Of a stretch of DNA of 64,000 bases, positions 16,619 through 24,889 are shown piece after piece. This stretch comes from 66-474 sp035281745 (GTDB lineage Bacteria; Pseudomonadota; Gammaproteobacteria; Xanthomonadales; Rhodanobacteraceae): NCBI GenBank assembly GCA_035281745.1, contig DATEDI010000026.1:1-64000 (forward strand), given 5' to 3'. The position numbers and the translations under genes were made by a program. The notes below the pieces were generated by a model. That model saw nothing but the letters and a program-made list of their open reading frames with translations, was not told the DNA's origin and searched no databases. The first letter of the stretch is position 1; each line of letters starts with the position of its first letter.

Positions 16619-16710
16619 GACGCCCTTTTCTGCCGGGAACCGTGGCCCAGTGTAAACGAGGCGGACGCGTGGCTTTCGGCGCCAACGCGATCAGCCCACG
16701 CGGGGCAACG

Positions 16711-16950
16711 TCATCCGCCGCACGCGCCGCAACACACCGACGGCATCTGTTCGAGCTGCTTCCAGTCGACCGGATAACCGGCTCGCGTGAGCAGCGCGAG
16801 CAATTCGGGCGAGCTCAGTTCAGCTGCCACGCGCAAGCTTGCATCGAGGGGATCGATGTCGGCCATCGCCGACGGATCGATCCCGGTGAGCGCGTCGTTG
16901 ATGGCGTCGAGGTCGGGACTGACGCCGCGGGTCTTGATGTGGAATTCCAT
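16711..16950 (-). CDS. 79-residue protein with CCGAC tail, possible metal binder
   Basis: The small protein begins MEFHIKTRGV and has a beta-alpha pattern like a heavy-metal-associated fold (residues 1-60), ending in SVCCGACGG with three cysteines at the extreme C-terminus. The CxxC-like arrangement suggests binding of copper or another soft metal, or a redox role. I recognise no characterised family. Its start at 16950 is chosen because the frame above it lacks conserved character; there is no strong ribosome binding site. It lies 92 bp upstream of the FAD oxidase start on the same strand. Confidence 0.6.
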   Translation of the reverse strand: MEFHIKTRGVSPDLDAINDALTGIDPSAMADIDPLDASLRVAAELSSPELLALLTRAGYPVDWKQLEQMPSVCCGACGG

Positions 16951-17161
16951 GGTGTTTGCTGCATCGTCGGTGGCGCCCGGATATTGTCCGGCGAAGCGGC
17001 CGACCGAGGTGTTGATTTCCGTCAACACATGCGCGCGAGCGCCACCGCGACAAGCCTTCCGCACCGAATGGGGCGCTCTTACACTCGCCGCAGCGCAGGT
17101 CCCGCATGACTTCCCCGCCGGCGCCCGCGCCGCACTGAACATCCGACAACGAGGTTTGCCC

Positions 17162-18757
17162 ATGCTTTCCGCCGCCACGCACGCGTTTCGCATCCTCGCT
17201 GGACTGGTGTTCGCGTTGTACGCGGCGTCGGCCGTTGCGGCCGACACGCCACCGACCGTGCAACTCGATGCCGGCCGAGTTTCGGGGAAACACACCGCCG
17301 CCACCGGGCTGGACGAGTTCAAGGGCGTTCCGTATGCCGCACCGCCGGTCGGCGCGCTGCGCTGGAAGCCGCCGCAACCGGCAGCGCCGTGGACCGGCGT
17401 GCGCAAGGCCGATCGTTTCGGCCCGCGCTGCATGCAGCGCCCGGTGTTCGGCGACATGATGTTCCGCTCCAACGGCACGAGCGAGGACTGCCTCTATCTC
17501 AACGTCTGGACGCCGGCCGGCGCCGAAAACAAACACTTGCCGGTGCTGGTGTATTTCTACGGCGGCGGTTTCCTCGCCGGTGACGGTTCCGAGTTCCGCT
17601 ACGACGGCGCCAGCCTCGCGCAACGCGGCATCGTCGTGGTCACGGTGAACTATCGCCTCGGCGTCTTCGGGTTCCTCGCGCTACCGGCGCTCGCCGCCGA
17701 ATCGCCGCAGCACGCCACCGGCAACTATGGTCTGCTGGATCAGGTCGCGGCACTGCGCTGGGTCCACCGCAACATCGCCGCGTTCGGCGGCAATCCGGAT
17801 GCGGTCACCATCGGTGGCGAGTCGGCCGGTTCCATGTCGGTGTCCGCGTTGATGGCTTCGCCGTTGTCGAAAGGATTGATGCAACGCGCGATCGGCGAAA
17901 GCGGCGCGGTGCTCGCCAACCTCGCGCCCCAGCCGCGGGCGGCCGCCGAACGGCAGGGCGAAGCGTTCCGGCGTCATGTCGGCGCGGATTCGCTGGCGCA
18001 ATTGCGCGCCATGCCGGCCGATACGCTGCTCGCCGCCTGCGGCGACATAGGCGTGCCGCATTTCGGGCTCGACGTCGATGGCTGGCTGCTGCCGCGGGCG
18101 CCGTCGGCGATCTACGAAGCCGGCGCACAGGCGCGCATTCCGCTGCTGGTCGGCTCCAATTCCGGGGAGGGTTCGTATACCAACCTGCTCGACGGCAAGG
18201 CACCGAGCCCGGCGAACTACCGCGCCGTCGTGACCCGGCAGTTCGGCAAGCATGCCGACGAAGCCTTGAAGTTGTACCCCGGGCGCGACGAGGCCGAGGT
18301 GAAGGCGTCCGGCACGGCACTGGCCGGCGACGAATTCATCGCCCTCTCGACCTGGCGCTGGATGCACCTGCAACGCACCACCGGCGACGCACCGGTGTAC
18401 TACTACTACTTCGCCAAGGCGCGCCCGGCCAAGCGCGACGGCAGCGCCGGCCCTGACACCGGTGCGGTGCACAGTGGCGAGATCGAATACGCCCTCGGCA
18501 ACCTCGCGACCAATCATGTTTACGCGTGGACCGATGAGGACCGCAAGACATCCGCCACGATGGAAGGCTACTTCGCCAACTTCATCAAGACCGGAAACCC
18601 GAACGGCCCCGGCCTGCCGCACTGGCCCGCGGCGGCGCCGAAGGATGGCGGCCTGTTGCGCCAGATGATCGACACGAACTCGCACAGCATCATTGACCGC
18701 AATGCCGCGCGTTACGCATTCCTGCAACGCACCTACAGGCCCGCCACGCAACCCTGA
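17162..18757 (+). CDS. Secreted type B carboxylesterase
   Basis: This 531-residue alpha/beta hydrolase of the carboxylesterase/cholinesterase family cleaves carboxylic esters, probably in the periplasm. Residues 1-27 form a signal peptide ending in AVA. The nucleophile is Ser 221 in GGESAGS, with Glu 336 (NSGEGS) and His 437 (AVHSGE) as the rest of the triad; YGGGF near 138-142 is the oxyanion hole. The ATG at 17162 has GAGG seven bases upstream. The frame is open much further upstream but without a signal peptide. The substrate cannot be deduced; neighbours give no hint. Confidence 0.92.
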   Translation: MLSAATHAFRILAGLVFALYAASAVAADTPPTVQLDAGRVSGKHTAATGLDEFKGVPYAAPPVGALRWKPPQPAAPWTGVRKADRFGPRCMQRPVFGDMMFRSNGTSEDCLYLNVWTPAGAENKHLPVLVYFYGGGFLAGDGSEFRYDGASLAQRGIVVVTVNYRLGVFGFLALPALAAESPQHATGNYGLLDQVAALRWVHRNIAAFGGNPDAVTIGGESAGSMSVSALMASPLSKGLMQRAIGESGAVLANLAPQPRAAAERQGEAFRRHVGADSLAQLRAMPADTLLAACGDIGVPHFGLDVDGWLLPRAPSAIYEAGAQARIPLLVGSNSGEGSYTNLLDGKAPSPANYRAVVTRQFGKHADEALKLYPGRDEAEVKASGTALAGDEFIALSTWRWMHLQRTTGDAPVYYYYFAKARPAKRDGSAGPDTGAVHSGEIEYALGNLATNHVYAWTDEDRKTSATMEGYFANFIKTGNPNGPGLPHWPAAAPKDGGLLRQMIDTNSHSIIDRNAARYAFLQRTYRPATQP

Positions 18758-18887
18758 TTCGCGGTTGTGTGATCTGGTTCACGTTGCTTCAATCGCGCCC
18801 TCCTGGGTCGGCTCGGCGGCTTGGCACTGGCATAACAGTTGCATTGCAGCTTCCGTGCGCAGATCAAGCGCGTGACGGGAGGGTGCG

Positions 18888-19112
18888 ATGGAAGCGGGAA
18901 TCGACGCCAGGCAAATCGAACGCGTGCTGAGCCATCTCGCGCGCCTGCAGCACCGTCGCGAAGAGGAAGAGGACGTGCTGGACGACCTCCGACCGACCTG
19001 GCTCGGGATGGACACGTGGGATGTCGTCCTCGAAGACCTGGAAGCCCAGCATTTCAAGAAGCCTGTCCGCATCGCGCGTCCGCAAGTCGCGCGCTTGCAA
19101 TTGGTGCGTTGA
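18888..19112 (+). CDS. Small acidic/helical protein of unknown function
   Basis: This 74-residue protein has GGGAGG five bases before its ATG. It is highly charged, with a helical N-terminal half (RQIERVLSHLARLQHRREEEEDVLDD) split here only for description, then WLGMDTWDVVLEDLEAQHFKK. There is no signal peptide or membrane helix. It stands alone between the esterase and the convergent LysR gene, and I do not recognise it. The ribosome binding site and length speak for a real gene. Confidence 0.5.
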   Translation: MEAGIDARQIERVLSHLARLQHRREEEEDVLDDLRPTWLGMDTWDVVLEDLEAQHFKKPVRIARPQVARLQLVR

Positions 19113-19154
19113 CCGCGCCGCAGCCGCGACGTTTGGCGTCGGGCACTGTCCGGC

Positions 19155-20066
19155 TCATCTCGACCATTCGAATTCGCGGAAACGCTCCACGAGCGTATCG
19201 ATCAACCGGCGCACGGCGCGACTGACGTAGCGCGTGGGCGGGTAGACCGCGTGGATCGCATCCTCGGTGGGCGGCGTGCGCGGCAGCACGACCTGCAATT
19301 GCCCTGCCGCAAGTGCCGGCCCGGCGATGAACAACGGCAGGATGGCGAGGCCGAGGCCCGCCACGGCCGCATCGCGCATGCCTTCGCCGCTGTTGGTATA
19401 GACGCGGCCGCGGACTGCGACCTGGCGTGGCTCGCTGCCGCGCTGCGCCGGCGCAAACTGCCAGAACGGCGTCGAACTGGCATTGCCATACGCGATGCAC
19501 GGATGCCGCTGGATGTCCTCGATCCGTTTCGGCAGCGCGTGCTCCGCCGCGTAGGCGGGGCTGCAGCAAAGCACGCGCGGGCTGCGCGCGATGCGCCGCG
19601 CCATCAGGGACGAATCCGTCAGGCGCCCAATCCGGATGCCCAGATCGAAGCCTTCGCCCGCGAGGTCGACGTAGCGGTCTTCGAGGTTCAGCGTAATCGC
19701 GAGTTCCGGATGGCGCGCCACGAACTCGAACACGGCGCGCCCCAGATATTGGGCGCCGAAGGTGACCGGCGCAGTGATGCGCAGGTTGCCCGCGAGCGCG
19801 CCATCGCCACCGGCGGCCTCGTCCGCAGCCTGCTGGATGCCGCCCAGCAACTCGACCATCCGTGCATGGAAGCGCCGGCCCGCATCCGTCACGATGGCGC
19901 CGCGCGCGGAACGCTGCAACAGCTGCGCGTGCAGCGCTTGCTCGAGCCGCGTGATGCGCGCACTGAGGCTCGACTTCGCGACACCCAGGCGAACCGCCGC
20001 GGCGGTGATGCTGCCGTCGTCGACCACCTGCACGAACGCGCGGATGTCAGCCAGGTTGTAGTCCAC
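19155..20066 (-). CDS. LysR-family transcriptional regulator
   Basis: The 303-residue protein has an N-terminal winged helix-turn-helix (residues 1-60, ITAAAVRLGVAKSSLSARITRLE) and a periplasmic-binding-like effector domain (about 90-295). It is divergent from the pirin gene across 122 bp, the usual arrangement when a LysR protein controls its neighbour. Pirin-DoxX pairs next to LysR regulators are common in proteobacteria. The regulator therefore probably controls pirin and DoxX, perhaps in response to oxidative or electrophile stress; that is inference. Confidence 0.9.
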   Translation of the reverse strand: MDYNLADIRAFVQVVDDGSITAAAVRLGVAKSSLSARITRLEQALHAQLLQRSARGAIVTDAGRRFHARMVELLGGIQQAADEAAGGDGALAGNLRITAPVTFGAQYLGRAVFEFVARHPELAITLNLEDRYVDLAGEGFDLGIRIGRLTDSSLMARRIARSPRVLCCSPAYAAEHALPKRIEDIQRHPCIAYGNASSTPFWQFAPAQRGSEPRQVAVRGRVYTNSGEGMRDAAVAGLGLAILPLFIAGPALAAGQLQVVLPRTPPTEDAIHAVYPPTRYVSRAVRRLIDTLVERFREFEWSR

Positions 20067-20188
20067 GGAGCGTGCTCCCGTTCGATCGGGTGTTCGGTTT
20101 TTCCGAACACCGGGTTCGCCGCATCGAGTCTACCCACGTTCGCGGCTGGCGAATAAGGTGGATGCATGTCGCAACGGGAGTTCCACTC

Positions 20189-20920
20189 ATGAACACCATC
20201 CGATCCGCCGCGGAACGCGGCCAGTCCCGACTGGGCTGGCTCGACAGCCGCCACACATTTTCCTTCAGCCACTACCACGACCCGGCCCACATGGGTTTCG
20301 GCGCGCTGCGCGTCATCAACGAAGACCGGGTCCAACCGGGCAAGGGTTTCGGCACGCATTCGCACCGCGACATGGAGATCCTGTCGTGGGTGCTGGACGG
20401 CGCGCTCGAACACAAGGACAGCATGGGCACGCACGGCGTGATCCGCCCCGGCGAACTGCAGCGCATGAGCGCGGGTACCGGCGTCACGCACTCGGAGTTC
20501 AACGCGTCCACGAGCGAACCCGTGCATTTCCTGCAGATCTGGCTATTGCCGGAACGCGAAGGGCTCGCGCCTTCCTACGAACAGCGTGCGTTTGCGCCCG
20601 CCGACCTCGACGGCCGCTTGCACCTGATCGCGTCGCATGGCGGCCGCGACGGATCGGTCAAGGTGCACCAGGACGTGAACCTGTACCTGAGCCGGATGTC
20701 GCCGGACGCGAGCGTTTCGTTTCGCCCTGATGCCGGGCGTTCGCTGTGGCTGCACGTCGCCAAGGGCAAGGTGCAGGTGGAGGGACGCGAGCTGCAGGCG
20801 GGCGATGCCGCGTCCTGGACCGCCGCGCCCGAGGCTTTGGAGATCCGGGCCACCGCGCCCAGCGAAGTGTTGTTGTTCGACCTCGCGCCGGCGCGCGGCA
20901 GCGTGCTGTCGCAGAAATAG
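20189..20920 (+). CDS. Pirin family protein
   Basis: This 243-residue bicupin carries the pirin metal site in the N-terminal cupin (FSHYHDPAHMGFG, then HSHRDMEI and the distal Glu in EFNAS). Some bacterial pirins show quercetin dioxygenase activity and others modulate enzymes; the role here is not known. The ATG at 20189 has GGGAG eight bases upstream; an upstream extension of 39 codons lacks conservation. It is followed by a DoxX gene after a repeat-filled gap of 232 bp. Confidence 0.93.
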   Translation: MNTIRSAAERGQSRLGWLDSRHTFSFSHYHDPAHMGFGALRVINEDRVQPGKGFGTHSHRDMEILSWVLDGALEHKDSMGTHGVIRPGELQRMSAGTGVTHSEFNASTSEPVHFLQIWLLPEREGLAPSYEQRAFAPADLDGRLHLIASHGGRDGSVKVHQDVNLYLSRMSPDASVSFRPDAGRSLWLHVAKGKVQVEGRELQAGDAASWTAAPEALEIRATAPSEVLLFDLAPARGSVLSQK

Positions 20921-20923
20921 GTT

Positions 20924-21114
20924 CGTCATTCCGGACGAATCCACGAAGTGGGCGAGATCCGGGATCTGCTTTCAACTGCTACGAAACGACAGCAGATTGA
21001 CTCGCGCCATCCTTGGCGCTCGCCCTTCGGGCTGCCTGCGGCGTTCGCGTTTGCAATCCTGCAAACGCAGTCGGGTTCCCTCGCCGGCAAGGCCGGCGAG
21101 GGCCCCGAAATGAC
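20924..21114. repeat. GTCATTCC intergenic element between pirin and doxX
   Basis: It starts CGTCATTCCGG and ends CCCCGAAATGAC (one mismatch). It contains the same internal module as the thrS upstream copy: CTCGCGCCATCCTTGGCGC, CGCCCTTCGGGC and TTGCAATCCTGCAAACGCAG. Confidence 0.75.
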
Positions 21115-21152
21115 AATGTAAATCAAACCCCTTCCACAACCGGAGGTTCCAC

Positions 21153-21563
21153 ATGAAAACGCTCACCAACAGTTCCGACTTGCTCGGCCGGCTGTTCCTG
21201 GTCCCGCTGTTCCTGATCGCAGGCTTCGGCAAGATCGGCGGCTACGCCGGCACGGCCGCTTACATGGCCGCAAACGGCGTGCCGGGCTTGTTGCTGCCGC
21301 TCGTGATCGTGCTCGAACTCGGCGGCGGCATCCTGGTGCTGCTCGGCTGGCACACGCGGATCGTGTCGTTGCTGCTCGCCGGATTCACCATCCTGGCGCT
21401 GCTGCTCTTCCACATGCCGGTCACCGCAGAAAACCAGATCGTGGTACTCGCGGAGCTGGGCGTGGCAGGTGGCTTCCTGATGCTTGCGGCGCATGGTCCC
21501 GGCGCCTGGAGCCTGGACGCATGGCTCGCCAACCGCACTCCCGCGAAAGTGGTGGCGGCGTGA
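21153..21563 (+). CDS. DoxX family membrane protein
   Basis: The 136-residue protein has four membrane helices (about 11-29, 46-65, 70-88 and 98-116) with the DoxX pattern RLFLVPLFLIAGFGKIGGY. Members are linked to quinone-dependent oxidation and oxidative stress, but no reaction is firmly assigned. It follows pirin on the same strand, a frequent pairing. GGAGG lies seven bases before the ATG. Confidence 0.9.
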   Translation: MKTLTNSSDLLGRLFLVPLFLIAGFGKIGGYAGTAAYMAANGVPGLLLPLVIVLELGGGILVLLGWHTRIVSLLLAGFTILALLLFHMPVTAENQIVVLAELGVAGGFLMLAAHGPGAWSLDAWLANRTPAKVVAA

Positions 21564-21603
21564 GCCCCATTTGACGCCTCATCCACGCCGACGTTGTGAC
21601 AAC

Positions 21604-21635
21604 CGCGGGTCCGCAGCGATCGCTGCGGACCCGCG
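21604..21635. terminator. Perfect 32-bp palindrome between convergent doxX and catalase genes
   Basis: CGCGGGTCCGCAGCGA is followed directly by its exact reverse complement. It lies 40 bp past doxX and 31 bp past the catalase stop codon. It probably forms a bidirectional terminator-like hairpin or cruciform; neither side has a T run. Confidence 0.6.
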
Positions 21636-21666
21636 ACTTCAAGGATTCAAGTTTAACGCGAGGGGT

Positions 21667-23160
21667 TCAGCCCTCGCCCATCCCCTCGGCAGGTTCCGCG
21701 GCGCTGCCTTGCTTGACCTTCTGTTCGATCCGCCGGCCGACCCCGGCGTCAATGTGCTTCCAGTATTCGAATGCGCGTTCCAGCACGGGGCTGCGCACGC
21801 CGCCGAGCAGGCTGCCGGCGACCTGCTCGACCAGCGCATCGCGCTCGGCATCGCCGAACACTTCGCGCACCAGTGCGCCGGGCTGGCCGAAGTCGTCGTC
21901 CTCGGCGTGCAGCGTGTAGGCGCTCCGGACCATCTCGCCATCGGCTTCCCAGCCGTCCTCGACCGGTCCCGTATGGTCGGCCCACGGCCGGCCGCCGCTG
22001 TTGGGCGCGTGCACCGGCGCATTGCCACTATGGTGGTAGGCCATCTGGCCGTCGAACATGTACGTGTTGACCGGCACCTTCGGCTGGTTGACCGGCAATT
22101 GGTGGAAGTTGGTGCCGATCCGGTTGCGCTGCGCGTCAGCGTAGGCGAACGCGCGACCGAGCAGCATCTTGTCCGGCGACAGGCCGATGCCCGGCACGGT
22201 GTTGCCCGGCGAGAACGCGGCCTGCTCGATCTGGGCGAAGAAGTTTTCGGGATTGCGGTTGAGCGTCATCCGGCCGACGCGGACGAGCGGATAGTCCTTG
22301 TGCGGCCAGACCTTGGTCAGGTCGAACGGGTTGAAGCGATAGTCTTTCGCCTCCGCATACGGCATCACCTGCACCGACAGGATCCAGCTCGGATGCTCGC
22401 CGCGCGCGATCGCGTTGAACAGGTCGCCGCGGTGGAAGTCGGCGTCCTTGCCGGCCATCTCGGCGGCTTCGGCGTTGCTGAAGAACTCCATGCCCTGTTC
22501 GGTGTGGAAGTGGTACTTCACCCAGAATTTCTCGCCCGCCTTGTTGATCCACAGATAGGTGTGCGAACCGTAACCGTTCATGTGCCGCCAGGTGCGCGGC
22601 AGGCCGCGCACACCCATCACGTAGGTGACCTGGTGGGCGGTTTCCGGGTTGCTGGTCCAGAAATCCCACTGCATGTGGTTGTCGCGCAGGCCCGAATCGG
22701 GCAGGCGCTTCTGGCTGCGGATGAAGTGCGGAAACTTCATCGGGTCGCGCACGAAAAACACCGGCGTGTTGTTGCCGACCAGATCGTAGTTGCCCTCGTC
22801 GGTGTAGAACTTCAGCGAGAAGCCGCGCACGTCGCGCCAGGTGTCGGGGCTGCCCTGCTCACCGGCGACGGTGGAGAAGCGCGCCAGCATGTCGGTCTTG
22901 GCGCCGGGCTGGAACAACGCGGCCTTGGTGTACGTCGATACGTCTTCGGTGGTCTCGAACACGCCAAAGGCGCCGGCACCCTTCGCATGCGGCTGACGCT
23001 CGGGCACCTTCTCGCGGTTGAAGTGCGCCATCTGTTCGAGGAAGTGCACGTCGTGCAACAGGATCGGACCGTCCGGACCGACGGTCAGCGAATTGCGGTC
23101 GCTTGGTGCGGGCGCGCCGGTGCCGGTAGTCGAGCCGCTTCTCCGGTCTTTGTCTGCCAT
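21667..23160 (-). CDS. Haem catalase
   Basis: The enzyme (497 residues) breaks down hydrogen peroxide to water and oxygen. The distal haem residues are His 58 (ERQPHAKG) and Asn 131 (GNNTPVFFVRD), and the proximal Tyr is 340 (RAFAYADAQRNRIG). The length fits the small-subunit, NADPH-binding clade. There is no signal peptide, so it is cytoplasmic. GGAG lies six bases before the ATG at 23160; the frame above is open but not conserved. No OxyR gene is adjacent. It is convergent with doxX. Confidence 0.95.
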   Translation of the reverse strand: MADKDRRSGSTTGTGAPAPSDRNSLTVGPDGPILLHDVHFLEQMAHFNREKVPERQPHAKGAGAFGVFETTEDVSTYTKAALFQPGAKTDMLARFSTVAGEQGSPDTWRDVRGFSLKFYTDEGNYDLVGNNTPVFFVRDPMKFPHFIRSQKRLPDSGLRDNHMQWDFWTSNPETAHQVTYVMGVRGLPRTWRHMNGYGSHTYLWINKAGEKFWVKYHFHTEQGMEFFSNAEAAEMAGKDADFHRGDLFNAIARGEHPSWILSVQVMPYAEAKDYRFNPFDLTKVWPHKDYPLVRVGRMTLNRNPENFFAQIEQAAFSPGNTVPGIGLSPDKMLLGRAFAYADAQRNRIGTNFHQLPVNQPKVPVNTYMFDGQMAYHHSGNAPVHAPNSGGRPWADHTGPVEDGWEADGEMVRSAYTLHAEDDDFGQPGALVREVFGDAERDALVEQVAGSLLGGVRSPVLERAFEYWKHIDAGVGRRIEQKVKQGSAAEPAEGMGEG

Positions 23161-23377
23161 GACTTGCTCCGGTGGAATGGGGAACGAGGCATGGTGCAAC
23201 CGGCCCGGTTAAGGTTTCATGCACACCTGCCGAGCGCACGAAGAGGCCTCGATGTGCGACCTTGGCTCGACGGCAGTCGGCCATTTTCAATCCATGCGAA
23301 CTCTGCGCAGGCCCATCCCGAACGAAGATGACCCGGGTTCGATGGGCAACAGGCGTTTCGATTTCCGTTCGCTCCGC

Positions 23378-24889
23378 TCACACAATCTGTTGCGTCACTG
23401 GTTGCGGTTCTGCCAGCCGCACGCGCAGCGTGCACAGCCCGGCCAGGATGAGGCTGGCGCCACCAACCACCAGCGCCCAAACCGGCTGTCCGTGAAAAAA
23501 TCGCTTCAGCAGTTCGCCCAGCAGGCTGGCGGCGATCAATTGCGGGATCACGATGAAAAAATTGAAGATGCCCATGTACACGCCCATCTTCGCCGCCGGC
23601 AGGTTGTCGGACAGCATCGCGTAGGGCAGCGACAGGATCGACGCCCACGCGAAGCCGACGCCCACCATCGGCAGCAGCAGCCAGCGCGGATCGCGGATGA
23701 AGAGGAAGCCGAACAGTCCGACGCCGCCCAGCCACAGGTTCACCAGATGGCTGGCGCGCAGGCCCCAGCGACGCACCATCCACGGGATGAAGAAGGCCGC
23801 CAGCGCGGCGCAACCGTTGTACACCGCGAACAGCACGCCCACCCAGTTCGCCGCGGTGTTGAAGAGGGCCGAGTGCGCGTCGGTGGTGCCGTATTGCACC
23901 TGCGCCACCGAGGCGGTGGCGTAGATCCACATCGAGAACAGCGCGAACCACGAGAACAACTGCACCCATGCAAGCTGGCGCATCGCATCCGGCATGGTAT
24001 GCAGGTCGCCCAGCACGTGGCCGAGCAGGCCGCGCCGCTCGGACAACGCGGGGTGCACCTTCATCGCCAGTTCGTAGCCGAGCAGCAGCAGGCCGTACAC
24101 CGCGAGGCCGCCGGCGAGCAGATAGACCTCATCCCGCAAGTCGAACCACTCGATCAGCAGCGCGACGACGATGCCGGCCAGCAACCACGCGGCGCCGTTG
24201 CGCCAGATGCCGCGCAGGTCCGGCAGCGCACCGACCTGCCCCGCGTCATCGAACGCCCGCAATTGTTCCGGCGGATACTCGCGCGTGCTGACCACCGTCC
24301 ATGTCACCGCGCCCAGCAGCGCCACGCCGCCGGCATAGAACGCATACTTCACCGTGTCGGGGATGCCGCCATCCGGCGCCACGTTGCTGACGCCGAAATG
24401 AGCCAGGATCCACGGCAATGCCGAGGCGACCACCGCGCCGACGCCGATGAAGAAACTCTGCAGCAGGTAACCGCGCGGGCGCTGCTGCTCCGGCAACCGG
24501 TCGGCGACGAGGGCGCGGAACGGTTCCATCGCGACGTTGAAGGTGGCGTCCATCAGCCACAGCAGGATCGCCGCCATCCACAGCGTGCCGGCGTTCGGCA
24601 TCCAGAACAGCGCCACCGTCGCCAGCAGCGCGCCGGCCAGGAAATACGGGCGGCGTCGGCCGAGCCGCGTCCAGGTGCGATCGGAATAGTGGCCGATGAT
24701 CGGTTGCACGATCAAGCCGGTCAGCGGCGCGGCCACCCACAACATCGGAATCTGTTCCAGCGAGGCGCCGAGCGTCTGGAAAATGCGACTGACATCGGCG
24801 GTCTGCAACGCGAAGCCGAACTGGATCCCGAGGAATCCGAAACACATGTTCCAGATTTGCCAGAACGACAGTTCGGGCTTGCGATTCAT
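23378..24889 (-). CDS. MFS sugar transporter (SLC45/GPH-like)
   Basis: This 503-residue inner-membrane carrier has about twelve helices. The family-typical motif GHYSDRTWTRLGRRRPYF follows helix 2, and FRALVADRLPEQQRPRGY marks the fourth-fifth helix region. Related Xanthomonas carriers import alpha-glucosides such as maltose and sucrose. It is the last gene of a three-gene unit; its ATG overlaps the stop of the six-hairpin glycosidase (ATGA, four bases), which implies coupled translation. In this locus it should import sugars released by the periplasmic glycosidases; substrate specificity is inference. Confidence 0.88.
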   Translation of the reverse strand: MNRKPELSFWQIWNMCFGFLGIQFGFALQTADVSRIFQTLGASLEQIPMLWVAAPLTGLIVQPIIGHYSDRTWTRLGRRRPYFLAGALLATVALFWMPNAGTLWMAAILLWLMDATFNVAMEPFRALVADRLPEQQRPRGYLLQSFFIGVGAVVASALPWILAHFGVSNVAPDGGIPDTVKYAFYAGGVALLGAVTWTVVSTREYPPEQLRAFDDAGQVGALPDLRGIWRNGAAWLLAGIVVALLIEWFDLRDEVYLLAGGLAVYGLLLLGYELAMKVHPALSERRGLLGHVLGDLHTMPDAMRQLAWVQLFSWFALFSMWIYATASVAQVQYGTTDAHSALFNTAANWVGVLFAVYNGCAALAAFFIPWMVRRWGLRASHLVNLWLGGVGLFGFLFIRDPRWLLLPMVGVGFAWASILSLPYAMLSDNLPAAKMGVYMGIFNFFIVIPQLIAASLLGELLKRFFHGQPVWALVVGGASLILAGLCTLRVRLAEPQPVTQQIV

